DNA from: Nocardia blacklockiae
GTDB taxonomy: Bacteria; Actinomycetota; Actinomycetes; Mycobacteriales; Mycobacteriaceae
NCBI RefSeq assembly: GCF_015477355.1
Contig: NZ_JADLRJ010000003.1
Span: 186,001 to 250,000 of the forward strand
DNA: 64,000 nt
Direction: 5' to 3'
Shown here one piece after another: positions 25,342-33,804 of the stretch. The translations under genes and the position numbers were made by a program. Position 1 is the first letter of the stretch, and the number at the start of each line of letters is the position of its first letter. The notes beneath the pieces are model-generated. The model ran no database searches. It worked only from the letters and a program-made list of their open reading frames with translations, and was not told the origin of the DNA.

Positions 25342-26198
25342 CAGGCCATCCTCACGGGGATGAACATGGTGACCACCTGCGTGATCGCGGTGTTGAGGAC
25401 GGTGACGGCGGCGATCGACATGACGACCGCCGCGTTGACGCCGTCGGCCACGCCGCGCGGGCCGCCCTTGGCCTCGAGCCCGCGCTGGCAGGCGATGACC
25501 ACGACCAGGAAGCCGAACAGGAACGACTTGATCACCGCCACCCAGATATCGATCGGAGTGGTGAAGGACCCGAAGGAATCCCAGTAGCTGCCCGGCGTCA
25601 CGTCCAGCGCGGAGACCGCGACCGCGAAGCCCGAGGCGATGCCGACCACGATGATCAGGGTGGTGAGCATCGGCGCGACCAGCATCATCGCGGCGATGCG
25701 CGGCACCACCAGGCGCTGCACCGGATCGACGCCCATGACGCGCATCGCGTCGACCTCCTCCCGGATGGTCCGGGCGCCCAGATCGGCCGCCACCGCCGCC
25801 GAGCCCGCGCCGCCGAGCAGCATCGCCGCGGCCATCGGCGCGCCCTGTTTGATCACGCCCAGCCCGCCGGCCGCGCCGATCATCGAATCCGCGCCGAGTT
25901 GCGACACGATATTGCCGACCTGGGCGGAGACGATGACGCCGAACGGGATGGCCATCAGAATGCTGGGAATCGCGGTGACCTTGATGAGAAACCAGGCCTG
26001 CGTGAGGGTTTCGTGCACCTGGAACCGCAGCCGGATGGTATCCAGCGCGGCGATGCGGACGGCCTGCGCGCCCATGCGGATCGCGCGGCCGAGAGTGGCG
26101 AGGCTCGACAGCACCGTCTCGGAGAAATTCCGGCGCACCGCCGCCGCGGCGGACGCTTCGTGCTGGTCCGCGAGAATGGCCGGATCTGTCGTCGACAC
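25341..26198 (-). CDS. yrbEA: MlaE/YrbE-family permease, first subunit (YrbEA)
   Basis: A 285-residue permease, first gene of the mce operon. It shows a cytoplasmic N-terminus of about 75 residues, then helices, and the MlaE signature loop ADLGARTIREEVDAMRVMGV. With YrbEB it forms the membrane channel that couples ATP hydrolysis to lipid transport through the Mce tunnel. The GTG at 26198 has an excellent ribosome site (AAGGAGG, 5 bases upstream). Eight genes downstream to mam run in the same direction with overlaps or small gaps. Confidence 0.93.
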   Translation of the reverse strand: MSTTDPAILADQHEASAAAAVRRNFSETVLSSLATLGRAIRMGAQAVRIAALDTIRLRFQVHETLTQAWFLIKVTAIPSILMAIPFGVIVSAQVGNIVSQLGADSMIGAAGGLGVIKQGAPMAAAMLLGGAGSAAVAADLGARTIREEVDAMRVMGVDPVQRLVVPRIAAMMLVAPMLTTLIIVVGIASGFAVAVSALDVTPGSYWDSFGSFTTPIDIWVAVIKSFLFGFLVVVIACQRGLEAKGGPRGVADGVNAAVVMSIAAVTVLNTAITQVVTMFIPVRMA

Positions 26199-26228
26199 CG
26201 AACCTCCTTGTTCGACGAAAATGCCGCG

Positions 26229-26303
26229 TTACGCGACCTCCGCGGCCACATCGACAGGGCTCGCGGGCGACTCGGAAGCCTTGGTGGACAGAGACTCGGA
26301 CAT
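26229..26303 (-). CDS. Possible 24-residue leader peptide of the mce operon
   Basis: A short open frame from an ATG at 26303 to TAA at 26229, ending 30 bp before the yrbEA start codon. The peptide is MSESLSTKASESPASPVDVA and four more residues. Third codon positions are mostly G or C, as in genes here, but there is no clear ribosome site and the length is too short to prove coding. It could be a regulatory leader, a decayed gene end, or chance. Confidence 0.25.
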   Translation of the reverse strand: MSESLSTKASESPASPVDVAAEVA

Positions 26304-26466
26304 GTGTCTGGATGCTATTTCAGTCGCGGTTCCGGGGCAAGCGTTTTCACAATGTCGGGGTCACTCCACCGCGATCGGGCGGCCCGCCGCGCTCGGTCCG
26401 GCCGTGTAGCCGGGGTCGGAGCGGGTAGCCGGTGCGAACGCGGCCGTCGAGCGAGAAAGGAGCCGC

Positions 26467-28545
26467 ATGACCACCGCACCCGACATTCCCGCCACCGACA
26501 GCGAGGCCCGCGGCACACCGCTGCGGACGGTGACGTCGCTGCCGCAGCAGATCACCGTCGAGGAACATCTGTGGATTCCGATGTCGGACGGGACCAGGCT
26601 GGCCGCCAAGTTGTGGCGGCCGATCGCGGCGGACGACCAGCCGGTGCCGGGAATTCTGGAATACATCCCGTATCGCAAGCGCGACCTCACCGCGGTGCGG
26701 GATTCGATTCACCATCCCTATCTCGCCGGGCACGGATATGCCTGTCTCCGGGTCGATCTGCGGGGCACCGGAGAATCCGAGGGCGTACTCGCCGACGAAT
26801 ATCTGGAACAGGAACACCTCGATGCCGAGGACGTCCTGCGCTGGCTGGCCGAACAGCCGTGGTGCAACGGCCGAATCGGCATGATGGGAATCTCCTGGGG
26901 CGGGTTCAATTCTTTGCAGATCGCCGCCCGCAAACCGCCCGAACTCCAGGCGATCGTCATTTCCTCGTTCACCGACGACCGGTATTCCGACGATATGCAC
27001 TACATGGGCGGCGCGCTGCTGTCGGACAATATCGCCGAGTCCGCGACCATGTTCGCCTACAGCACCCTGCCGCCCGATCCCGCACTGGTCGGCGAGCGCT
27101 GGCGGGACATGTGGCTGGAGCGCCTGGAGAATTGCAGCCTCTGGGCCGAGAATTGGCTGAGCCATCAGCGCCGCGACGATTATTGGCGACGCGCCTCGGT
27201 GTGCGAGAACTATTCCGACGTGCAGGTTCCGGTGCTGGCGTCCAGCGGCTGGGCCGACGGCTACTCCAATGCGGTGGCCCGGCTGCTCGCCAATCTGAAC
27301 GTGCCGCGCAAGGGCTTCATCGGCCCCTGGTCGCACAAGTACCCGCATCTGGGCGAGCCCGGACCGGCCATCGGCTACCTGCAGGAAGTGGTGCGCTGGT
27401 GGGACTACTGGCTCAAGGACATCGACAACGGGGCGATGGACGGGCCGATGCTCTACACCTGGATGCAGGAGAGCGTGCCGCCCTCGACCTCCTACGAGGA
27501 CCGGCCCGGCCGGTGGGTCGGCGAGCCGGCCTGGCCGTCGCCGCACGTCCGGGAGACCGAACATCCCTTGGCGCGCAACCGGATCGGGCGGCCGGACGAG
27601 GCCGTGCCGCCCGCCGACCTGCTGGTCGAATCGCCGCTGTCGGTGGGGCAGTTCGCGGGGAAGTGGGCGTCCTACAGCGCGCCGCCGGACCTGCCCTACG
27701 ACCAGCGCGAGGAGGACGGCGGCTCGCTGGTCTTCGACACCGACGAACTGCCCGAGCGCTGCGAGATCCTGGGCGCGCCGGTGGTGACGCTGGAGGTGTC
27801 GGCGGACAAGCCCGTGGCCATGGTCGCGGCCCGGCTGTCCGACGTCGCCCCGGACGGCCGCGCGACCCGGGTGACCTACGGCCTGCTCAACCTGACCCAC
27901 CGCGACGGCCACGACCATCCCGAGCCGCTGCGCGCGGGCGAGCGGTATCGGGTCGCCGTGCAGCTCAACGCGGTGGCGCAGGCGTTTCCCGCCGGGCATC
28001 GCATCCGGCTGTCGCTGTCCACCTCGTACTGGCCGCTGGCCTGGCCCCCGCCGGAACCCGCGCAGCTCACCGTGCACACCGCGGGCAGCAGTCTGCGGCT
28101 GCCGATCCGGCCGATCGCCGAGGACGACGAGGTGTCGCCCCGGCCGTTCGCCGAACCCGAAGGGGCGCAACCGATGCCGACCACTCGGATCACGCCGGGC
28201 GAGCAGAAGTGGACCGTCTCGCGCGACCTGATCGACTACCGCTCGGCGCTCGACATCGTCAAGGACGCCGGCGTGGTGCGCTTCGACGAGCAGGACCTGC
28301 TGGTCGACCGGCACGTGCGCGAGCACTACGGCTGGCAGGCCGACGACTTCTGCTCGGCCACCGCGGAGACCTCCTGGTCGATGACCTTCGCCCGGGGCGA
28401 CTGGCGGGCCCGCACCGACACTCGCACCCGGGTGACCTGCACCCCGACCGACTTCCTCGTGCACGCGCAGCTCGACGGCTTCGAGGGCGAGCGGCGCGTG
28501 TACTCGCGAAACTGGAACAGGACGATCCCCCGTGACCATGTTTAA
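26467..28545 (+). CDS. CocE/NonD-family serine hydrolase (X-Pro dipeptidyl-peptidase S15 type)
   Basis: A 692-residue hydrolase. The N-terminal alpha/beta-hydrolase domain begins at about 35 (HLWIPMSDGTRLAAKLWRP) and includes CLRVDLRGTGESEG and the nucleophile elbow MGISWGG (Ser in GxSxGG). A C-terminal jelly-roll domain follows (VTLEVSADKPVAMVAARLSD; HRIRLSLSTSYWP). The family hydrolyses esters or amides such as cocaine, glutaryl-7-ACA or amino-acid esters. The tail beyond about 580 is longer than in typical CocE proteins. AAAGGAG precedes the ATG. It overlaps the next gene by 14 bases, heads a three-gene operon and diverges from the mce operon. Confidence 0.92.
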   Translation: MTTAPDIPATDSEARGTPLRTVTSLPQQITVEEHLWIPMSDGTRLAAKLWRPIAADDQPVPGILEYIPYRKRDLTAVRDSIHHPYLAGHGYACLRVDLRGTGESEGVLADEYLEQEHLDAEDVLRWLAEQPWCNGRIGMMGISWGGFNSLQIAARKPPELQAIVISSFTDDRYSDDMHYMGGALLSDNIAESATMFAYSTLPPDPALVGERWRDMWLERLENCSLWAENWLSHQRRDDYWRRASVCENYSDVQVPVLASSGWADGYSNAVARLLANLNVPRKGFIGPWSHKYPHLGEPGPAIGYLQEVVRWWDYWLKDIDNGAMDGPMLYTWMQESVPPSTSYEDRPGRWVGEPAWPSPHVRETEHPLARNRIGRPDEAVPPADLLVESPLSVGQFAGKWASYSAPPDLPYDQREEDGGSLVFDTDELPERCEILGAPVVTLEVSADKPVAMVAARLSDVAPDGRATRVTYGLLNLTHRDGHDHPEPLRAGERYRVAVQLNAVAQAFPAGHRIRLSLSTSYWPLAWPPPEPAQLTVHTAGSSLRLPIRPIAEDDEVSPRPFAEPEGAQPMPTTRITPGEQKWTVSRDLIDYRSALDIVKDAGVVRFDEQDLLVDRHVREHYGWQADDFCSATAETSWSMTFARGDWRARTDTRTRVTCTPTDFLVHAQLDGFEGERRVYSRNWNRTIPRDHV

Positions 28546-29491
28546 CGATCAGCCGGCCACCCTGGCGGCGTCCGAGAAGCCGAGCCTGCGGGCCCGGATG
28601 ATGATCGCCGCGCTGCGGGTGACCCGTGCCAAGAAGACCTTCGCCAGTGCCGACGCACTGCACGAGAGCATCGCGAAAAGCCAACGACCCGAACGGGACC
28701 GGCCGCCGGAGTCGCTGTACCGCGACCACCTGGTGAGCCGGCGCGAAATCCGCGGGCGGCCGGTCTACACCATCCGGCCGCGCACCGGCGGCACCACCCG
28801 GCACGTCTTCTATCTGCACGGTGGCGCGTACGTGCACCAGATCCAGCGCGACCACTGGAAGTTCCTGTCCCGCTTGATAGATCACACCGGATGCACGGTG
28901 ACCGTGCCGTTGTATCCGCTCGCCCCCGCGCACCACTACGACGACACCGTCCCCATGGTGGTCGCCGCGCACGACGAGCTCCTCGGCGACACCCCGACGC
29001 AGGACAAGATCTTCATGGGCGATTCGGCCGGCGGCGCACTGGCATTGGTGCTGGCGCGGCGGATCGGCGCGGCGGGGGAGACGCCGCCCAAGGAGGTCGT
29101 GATGATCTCGCCGTGGCTCGACGTCACCATGATCGACCCGGTGGCCGAGGCCATCGACCCGCGCGACCCGTACCTCGGCGTCGCGGGTCTGGTCGAGGCC
29201 GGGCGGCTCTACGCCGACCGGCACGATCGGGCCGACCCGCAGATCAGCCCGTTGAACGCGCCCGCCGCGACGCCCGGTCGCCTGAGCCTGTTCATCGGCA
29301 CCCGCGACGTCCTGCTCGCCGACGCCCGCCGCTTCCGGACCCGGTGCGCCGACGAGGGCGTCGAACTCGATTACCACGAATACCCCGGGATGTTCCACGC
29401 CTGGGTGCTCGCCGACCTTCCGGAGTCCCGGCACGCGATGCGGGAACTGGTGCGTCTCGTGAACGACGAAGTGAGGAATACGCATGGGTGA
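28532..29491 (+). CDS. Alpha/beta-hydrolase, hormone-sensitive-lipase type
   Basis: A 319-residue esterase of the HSL (type IV) family. The oxyanion-hole motif is FYLHGGAYVH and the nucleophile elbow is GDSAGGALAL; the acid and histidine appear near RDVLLADAR and YPGMFHAW. An N-terminal cap of about 75 residues is typical for the family. It overlaps the CocE gene by 14 bases and the ATP-grasp gene by 8, so the three are translationally coupled. The pairing of two different hydrolases with an ATP-grasp ligase suggests turnover of an amide or ester product; the substrate is unknown. Confidence 0.9.
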   Translation: MTMFNDQPATLAASEKPSLRARMMIAALRVTRAKKTFASADALHESIAKSQRPERDRPPESLYRDHLVSRREIRGRPVYTIRPRTGGTTRHVFYLHGGAYVHQIQRDHWKFLSRLIDHTGCTVTVPLYPLAPAHHYDDTVPMVVAAHDELLGDTPTQDKIFMGDSAGGALALVLARRIGAAGETPPKEVVMISPWLDVTMIDPVAEAIDPRDPYLGVAGLVEAGRLYADRHDRADPQISPLNAPAATPGRLSLFIGTRDVLLADARRFRTRCADEGVELDYHEYPGMFHAWVLADLPESRHAMRELVRLVNDEVRNTHG

Positions 29492-30764
29492 CATCGACAT
29501 CTTCGTGCTGGCGCTCGACGACGGCAATCTGCGCACACTCGAGCAGATTCCGGACGCGGAGCGCTTCAACTATCACCGGCTGCTGGGTGTGGAGGAGACC
29601 CAGGAGGGCCAGATTCCGATCGAGGATCTGCTGCACAAGGCGCAGCAGGAACTCGACGGATTCGACGGGAAGATCGGCGCGATCGTCGGCTATTGGGATT
29701 TCCCGGTCACCGCGCTGGTGCCGATGCTGTGCCGGGAGCGCGGACTGCCCAGCGCCGACCTCGAGGCGGTCGTCAAATGCGAGCACAAGTACTGGAGCCG
29801 CCTCGAACAGAGCAAGGTCGTCGACGATCTGCCGAAATTCGGGATCGTGGATCTGGCGGGCGAGGCGCGGCTGCCCGAGGGCATGCGCTATCCGGTGTGG
29901 CTCAAACCCGTCAAGTCCTTCTCCTCGGAGCTGGCCTTCCACGTGGCGGACGACCGCGAATTCGAGGACGCGGTCGCGCAGATCCGCGAGGGCGTGAGCC
30001 GGGTGGGCAAGCCGTTCGAATTCGTGCTCGATCAGGTGGATCTGCCGCCGGAGATCGCCGAGATCGGCGGCCAGGCCTGCCTCGCCGAGGAGGCGCTGAC
30101 CGGCGTGCAGGCGGCCACGGAAGGCTATGTGTACCAGGGCAAGGTCACCGTCAACGGCGCGCTGGACTCGATCAACTATCCGGATACGCCGTGCTTCCTG
30201 CGCCACCAGTATCCGTCGCAGCTGCCCGCCGAGTTCGTCGAGCGGATGACCGACATCTCCGAGCGCGTGATCACGCAGATGGGCCTGAACAATTCGACGT
30301 TCAGCATCGAATTCTTCTGCGATCTCGACACCGGTCGCGTCTCGGTACTGGAGATCAACGCCCGCCACTCGCAGTCGCACGCGGACATGTTCCTGGCCGT
30401 GGACGGAATCCCCAACCACCACTGCATGATCCGGCTCGGCCTGGGCATGGACCCGAGCCTGCCGCGCGGCGAGGGACCCTACGAGATTGCCGCCAAGTGG
30501 TACTACCGCCGCTTCACCGACGGCATCGTCCGCCGCGTCCCCGCCGCCGCGGAAATCGAGGCCATCCAGCGCGACATCCCGGGCGTGACCATCGAGGTGA
30601 CGGCCGCCGAGGGCACCCGTCTGTCCGACGCCCCCGCCCAGGACAGCTACAGCTACGAATTGGCCGACCTGTTCATCGGCGCCGACAGCGAAGCCGAGAT
30701 GACCCGCAAATACGAACGCTGCGTCGACGCCCTGCACTTCGAATTCGAGGACGTCGAGGAATAG
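29484..30764 (+). CDS. ATP-grasp domain ligase
   Basis: A 426-residue ATP-grasp protein. After an N-terminal pre-grasp domain, the ATP-binding lysine region is VWLKPVKSFSSELAFHV. The metal-binding end is FSIEFFCDLDTG followed by SVLEINARHSQSHADMF, which carries the conserved Glu and Asn-Ala-Arg of the fold. ATP-grasp enzymes join a carboxylate to an amine or thiol through an acyl phosphate; the EINAR form resembles carboxylate-amine ligases such as L-amino-acid ligases. It is the last gene of a three-gene operon with two hydrolases and ends 13 bp before a strong hairpin terminator. Confidence 0.88.
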   Translation: MGDIDIFVLALDDGNLRTLEQIPDAERFNYHRLLGVEETQEGQIPIEDLLHKAQQELDGFDGKIGAIVGYWDFPVTALVPMLCRERGLPSADLEAVVKCEHKYWSRLEQSKVVDDLPKFGIVDLAGEARLPEGMRYPVWLKPVKSFSSELAFHVADDREFEDAVAQIREGVSRVGKPFEFVLDQVDLPPEIAEIGGQACLAEEALTGVQAATEGYVYQGKVTVNGALDSINYPDTPCFLRHQYPSQLPAEFVERMTDISERVITQMGLNNSTFSIEFFCDLDTGRVSVLEINARHSQSHADMFLAVDGIPNHHCMIRLGLGMDPSLPRGEGPYEIAAKWYYRRFTDGIVRRVPAAAEIEAIQRDIPGVTIEVTAAEGTRLSDAPAQDSYSYELADLFIGADSEAEMTRKYERCVDALHFEFEDVEE

Positions 30765-30777
30765 CCCGGAAAAGGAA

Positions 30778-30805
30778 AACCCCCGCGGTGGCGACCGCGG
30801 GGGTT
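30778..30805. terminator. Bidirectional hairpin terminator
   Basis: A perfect 12-bp stem (AACCCCCGCGGT and ACCGCGGGGGTT) with a GGCG tetraloop lies between the convergent ATP-grasp and SRPBCC genes. T-rich sequence follows on the plus strand (TTCTT), and A/G-rich sequence precedes it, giving a U-run on the minus strand too. It should stop transcription from both sides. Confidence 0.85.
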
Positions 30806-30824
30806 CTTCCCGATCGAAGTCGGG

Positions 30825-31286
30825 TTACGGCTTCGATCGGGGGACGTCGCCGCGCCACTGGCCGGTCTCGGCGCCGCGCTGCTCGATGAACTTCTTGAAG
30901 CGCTCTAGGTCGCCGTGCACGCGGCGGTCGATCACGCCGAGCTTGTCGGCGACATTCTCGGCGAAGCCCTCGGGGTCGATGTCCATCTGCGCGGTCACCC
31001 GGGTGTGCTCGGGGTCGAGGCGGTGGAAGGTGACGACGCCGGCGTGCGTCGGGCCGGAGTCGGAATGCCACGCCACCCGCTCGTCGGGGTGCTGCTCGCT
31101 GATGGTGGCGTCGAACTCGCGCGTCGCCGGGCCGACGTGGACCTTCCAGTGCGTGTGCGTGTCGTCGCGCTGCACGACCTCCTCGACACCCTCCATGAAC
31201 TGGGGAAAGGTCTCGAACTGGGTCCACTGGTCGTACGCGGTGCGGATCGGGACTGCTACGTCCACGGCGGCTGTCACGGTACCCAT
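30825..31286 (-). CDS. SRPBCC-family protein (polyketide cyclase/dehydrase type)
   Basis: A 153-residue START/Bet v1-like protein. The pattern VTAAVDVAVPIRTAYDQWTQ, then FPQFMEGVEEV and RVTAQMDIDPEGFAEN, matches the SRPBCC cyclase/dehydrase group, small hydrophobic-pocket proteins often found near stress genes. The C-terminal helix ends with a basic tail. AAGGAG lies 7 bases before the ATG at 31286. Its ligand is unknown. It is divergent from the alcohol dehydrogenase, which suggests possible joint stress control with the SigF-type sigma gene downstream. Confidence 0.88.
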   Translation of the reverse strand: MGTVTAAVDVAVPIRTAYDQWTQFETFPQFMEGVEEVVQRDDTHTHWKVHVGPATREFDATISEQHPDERVAWHSDSGPTHAGVVTFHRLDPEHTRVTAQMDIDPEGFAENVADKLGVIDRRVHGDLERFKKFIEQRGAETGQWRGDVPRSKP

Positions 31287-31497
31287 GTGCTCATCTCCTT
31301 CGTAGTACTCGGGCGCCTCGGCGGCCGTCTTGCTACCGACTGTGGCGCGGGTGGCCACGTCTGCCGCACTACCCGGATGCCGTCCGGCTATGCACCGCGA
31401 CCGGCGGGAAATTCGCCACGCGCCCCGTGCCGTTTGCGCCGCCGGGCCACGGGTAGCGCGGCAGTGAGACCACCGATCCCCGGCGTGAGGAGCGCAG

Positions 31498-32700
31498 ATG
31501 AGAGCCGTGACGTGGCAGGGCCATCGCAAGGTGAGCGTCGAGCAGGTGCCCGACGCGCGGATCGAGGAGCCCACCGATGCCGTCATCGAGGTCACCTCGA
31601 CCGCGATCTGCGGCTCCGACCTGCACCTGTACGAGGTGCTCGGCGCCTACATGAGCCCGGGCGACGTGCTGGGCCACGAGCCGATCGGCGTGGTCGTCGA
31701 GACCGGGCCGGGGGTCGGCCGACTGTCCGAGGGCGACCGCGTGGTCGTCCCGTTCCAGATCAGCTGCGGCGAGTGCGCGATGTGCGGCACCGGCCTGCCG
31801 ACCCAGTGCGAGACCACGCAGGTGCGCGAACAAGGCTCGGGCGCAGCGCTTTTCGGCTACTCCAAGCTCTACGGGCAGGTGCCCGGCGGACAGGCCCAGT
31901 ACCTGCGGGTGCCGCATGCCGACGCCACCCACATCAAGGTCCCGCACGGCCCCGACGACACCCGCTACCTGTATCTGTCCGACGTGCTGCCGACCGCGTG
32001 GCAGGCGGTGGAGTACGCGGGCGTGCGGGCCGGCGATTCGCTGACGGTGCTGGGCCTCGGCCCGATCGGCGACATGGCGTGCCGGGTCGCCGCGCATCGC
32101 GGCGTCCGGGTGATCGGTGTCGACCGGGTGCCCGAGCGGCTCGCGCGCGTGGCCGCCCGAGGCATCGAGGTCGTCGACATGGACCGGGTGCACGATTCGC
32201 TCGGCGACGTGATCCGCGACCGCACCGAGGGCCGCGGCAGCGACGCGGTGATCGACGCGGTCGGGATGGAGGCGCACGGCTCGCCCGTCTCCTCGGCGGC
32301 GCAGCGCGCGGCGGCCTTCCTGCCCGACGCGGTGGCGCAGAAACTGATGGACACCGCCGGCATCGATCGGCTCGCGGCCCTGCGCACCGCGATCGACGTG
32401 GTGCGGCGCGGCGGGACCATCTCGCTGGTCGGGGTGTACGGCGGCATGGTGGATCCGCTGCCGATGCGGGTGCTGTTCGACAAGCAGATCCAGTTGCGCA
32501 TGGGGCAGGCGAACGTGACCCGCTGGGCGCCCGACATCCTGCCGCTGCTGGACGACGACGATCCGCTGGGTGTGGACACCTTCGCCACCCACCGCCTCCC
32601 GTTGTCGGCCGCGCCCGACGCCTACCGCATGTTCCAGCAGAAATCCGACGGCGCGGTGAAGATCGTGCTGGATCCCGGGGCCACCACGGCCGCGGTGTGA
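31498..32700 (+). CDS. Zinc-dependent alcohol dehydrogenase family protein
   Basis: A 400-residue medium-chain dehydrogenase. The catalytic zinc site is seen in AICGSDLHLYE and LGHEPIGVV; the structural zinc loop is CGECAMCGTGLPTQC, four cysteines. The nucleotide fold is VLGLGPIGDMACRVAA with an Asp at the end of the second strand (VIGVDR), favouring NAD+. An insert around residues 245-290 (after DAVGMEAHG) is characteristic of the glutathione-independent formaldehyde dehydrogenase-like group. GAGGAG precedes the ATG. Likely substrate is a small aldehyde or alcohol. Confidence 0.92.
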   Translation: MRAVTWQGHRKVSVEQVPDARIEEPTDAVIEVTSTAICGSDLHLYEVLGAYMSPGDVLGHEPIGVVVETGPGVGRLSEGDRVVVPFQISCGECAMCGTGLPTQCETTQVREQGSGAALFGYSKLYGQVPGGQAQYLRVPHADATHIKVPHGPDDTRYLYLSDVLPTAWQAVEYAGVRAGDSLTVLGLGPIGDMACRVAAHRGVRVIGVDRVPERLARVAARGIEVVDMDRVHDSLGDVIRDRTEGRGSDAVIDAVGMEAHGSPVSSAAQRAAAFLPDAVAQKLMDTAGIDRLAALRTAIDVVRRGGTISLVGVYGGMVDPLPMRVLFDKQIQLRMGQANVTRWAPDILPLLDDDDPLGVDTFATHRLPLSAAPDAYRMFQQKSDGAVKIVLDPGATTAAV

Positions 32701-32771
32701 TCGACGGCGCACCGTGTCGACCGGCCGTTCGCAAAGTGGACCACATCGTTCGCTTATCGGCCGGGAGAACC

Positions 32772-32797
32772 ATTTTCGGCCCGCGGGGCGCGGGTAC
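32772..32797 (+). promoter_or_regulatory. Possible SigF/SigB-type promoter
   Basis: GGGTAC at 32792-32797 with TTTT-containing sequence at 32772-32777 resembles the GTTT - 15-17 bp - GGGTA(T/C) promoters used by SigF-type sigma factors. It lies 55 bp upstream of the sigma gene start, consistent with autoregulation. The -35 part is a poor match, so this is tentative. Confidence 0.3.
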
Positions 32798-32851
32798 GCG
32801 ACACCCATGCGCCCCATGCACGACCGCCTGGATAGTGAGAGAAGTTCGGCC

Positions 32852-33679
32852 ATGACCACCGATGCACCCTCTGTTCAGTCCTCGACGGCCCGCCGTTCCC
32901 GCCGGGGCAACGACTCCTACGACGGCATCGAGCCGCTGTTCGCCGACCTCGCCCGGCTGGACCCCGGCGGCCTCGAATACCGGCGGCTGCGCGAGGACAT
33001 CATCGTGCGCTGCCTGCCGCTCGCCGAGCACATCGCGCGCAAGTTCAGCGGGCGCGGGCTGGACTACGACGACCTGCTGCAGGTCGCTCGGATGGGTCTG
33101 ATCGCCGCGGTCAACCGGTTCGACCCCGAGCGCGGCGCGACCTTCCTGGGCTTCGCCGTCCCGACCGTGATGGGCGAGGTCCGCCGCCATTTCCGCGACC
33201 AGGGCTGGGCGCTGCGGGTGCCCCGGGCGCTCAAGGAACTGCGGCAGCGCATCGCCGCGATCACCCCGGAACTCGCGCAGCGGCTGGACCGGATGCCGAC
33301 CGCCGGCGATCTGGCCGAGGCCCTGGAGGTCGACCGCGAGGACATCACACAGGCCCTGGTCGCCGCCGACTGCTACCGCACCGAATCCCTCGACACCCCG
33401 GTCGAAGCCGGTGAGGGCCACACGCCGCTGGCCGATCTGCTCGGCGACACCAAGCCCTGCTACGGACTGCTCGAGAACGCGATCACGGTGCGGCCGCTGA
33501 TCGCGGCGCTGCCCGAACGGGACCGGCAGATCCTGGTCGAGCGCTTCTTCGCCGGCCGCAGCCAAGCCGAGATCGGCAAGCAGTTCGGCGTGTCCCAGAT
33601 GCAGATCCACCGCACCCTCAAACGCATTCTGAACACCCTGCGCGAACAGGCCCTCGCCGAGCCGTCCCGGGCGGCCTGA
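32852..33679 (+). CDS. RNA polymerase sigma factor, SigF/SigB (group 3) family
   Basis: A 275-residue alternative sigma factor. Region 2 is clear (LAEHIARKFSGRGLDYDDLL, QVARMGLIAAVNRFDPERGA with FLGFAVPTVMGEVRRHFRD), region 3 follows (LKELRQRI), and region 4 has an HTH (RDRQILVERFFAGRSQAEIGKQ, SQMQIHRTLKRIL). This domain set is typical of SigF/SigB stress sigma factors. The ATG at 32852 follows GAGAGAAG. Such genes are usually coupled to an RsbW/UsfX anti-sigma factor; none is adjacent here. Confidence 0.93.
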   Translation: MTTDAPSVQSSTARRSRRGNDSYDGIEPLFADLARLDPGGLEYRRLREDIIVRCLPLAEHIARKFSGRGLDYDDLLQVARMGLIAAVNRFDPERGATFLGFAVPTVMGEVRRHFRDQGWALRVPRALKELRQRIAAITPELAQRLDRMPTAGDLAEALEVDREDITQALVAADCYRTESLDTPVEAGEGHTPLADLLGDTKPCYGLLENAITVRPLIAALPERDRQILVERFFAGRSQAEIGKQFGVSQMQIHRTLKRILNTLREQALAEPSRAA

Positions 33680-33736
33680 GGCGCTCCAGGGCCGTGATGC
33701 GGGCGCGAGAGTTGTTCGCGCGGAACGCTTTTCGAT

Positions 33737-33761
33737 GCCCCGGGGCGGCAGGCCCCGGGGC
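33737..33761. terminator. GC-rich hairpin, probable terminator
   Basis: Two copies of the self-complementary 10-mer GCCCCGGGGC separated by 5 bases can pair as a 10-bp stem. It lies between the convergent sigma-factor and AraC genes. There is no U-tract, so it would be a weak or L-type actinobacterial terminator. Confidence 0.45.
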
Positions 33762-33804
33762 GCAAAGGCTACTCGTCGCCCCGGGACGCGAAGGCTACTC
33801 GTCG
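33753..33804. repeat. 26-bp tandem duplication at the 3' end of the AraC gene
   Basis: Two adjacent 26-bp copies, 33753-33778 and 33779-33804, match at 24 of 26 positions. The right-hand copy includes the last two codons and the stop of the AraC-family gene; the left-hand copy is a non-coding duplicate. Direct observation; function unknown. Confidence 0.8.

Noticed and set aside
26199-26466. KstR-type site in front of the mce operon
   Set aside because: I looked for AAC-2-GTT in the intergenic region and found none; AACCTCCTTGTT is not the right spacing.
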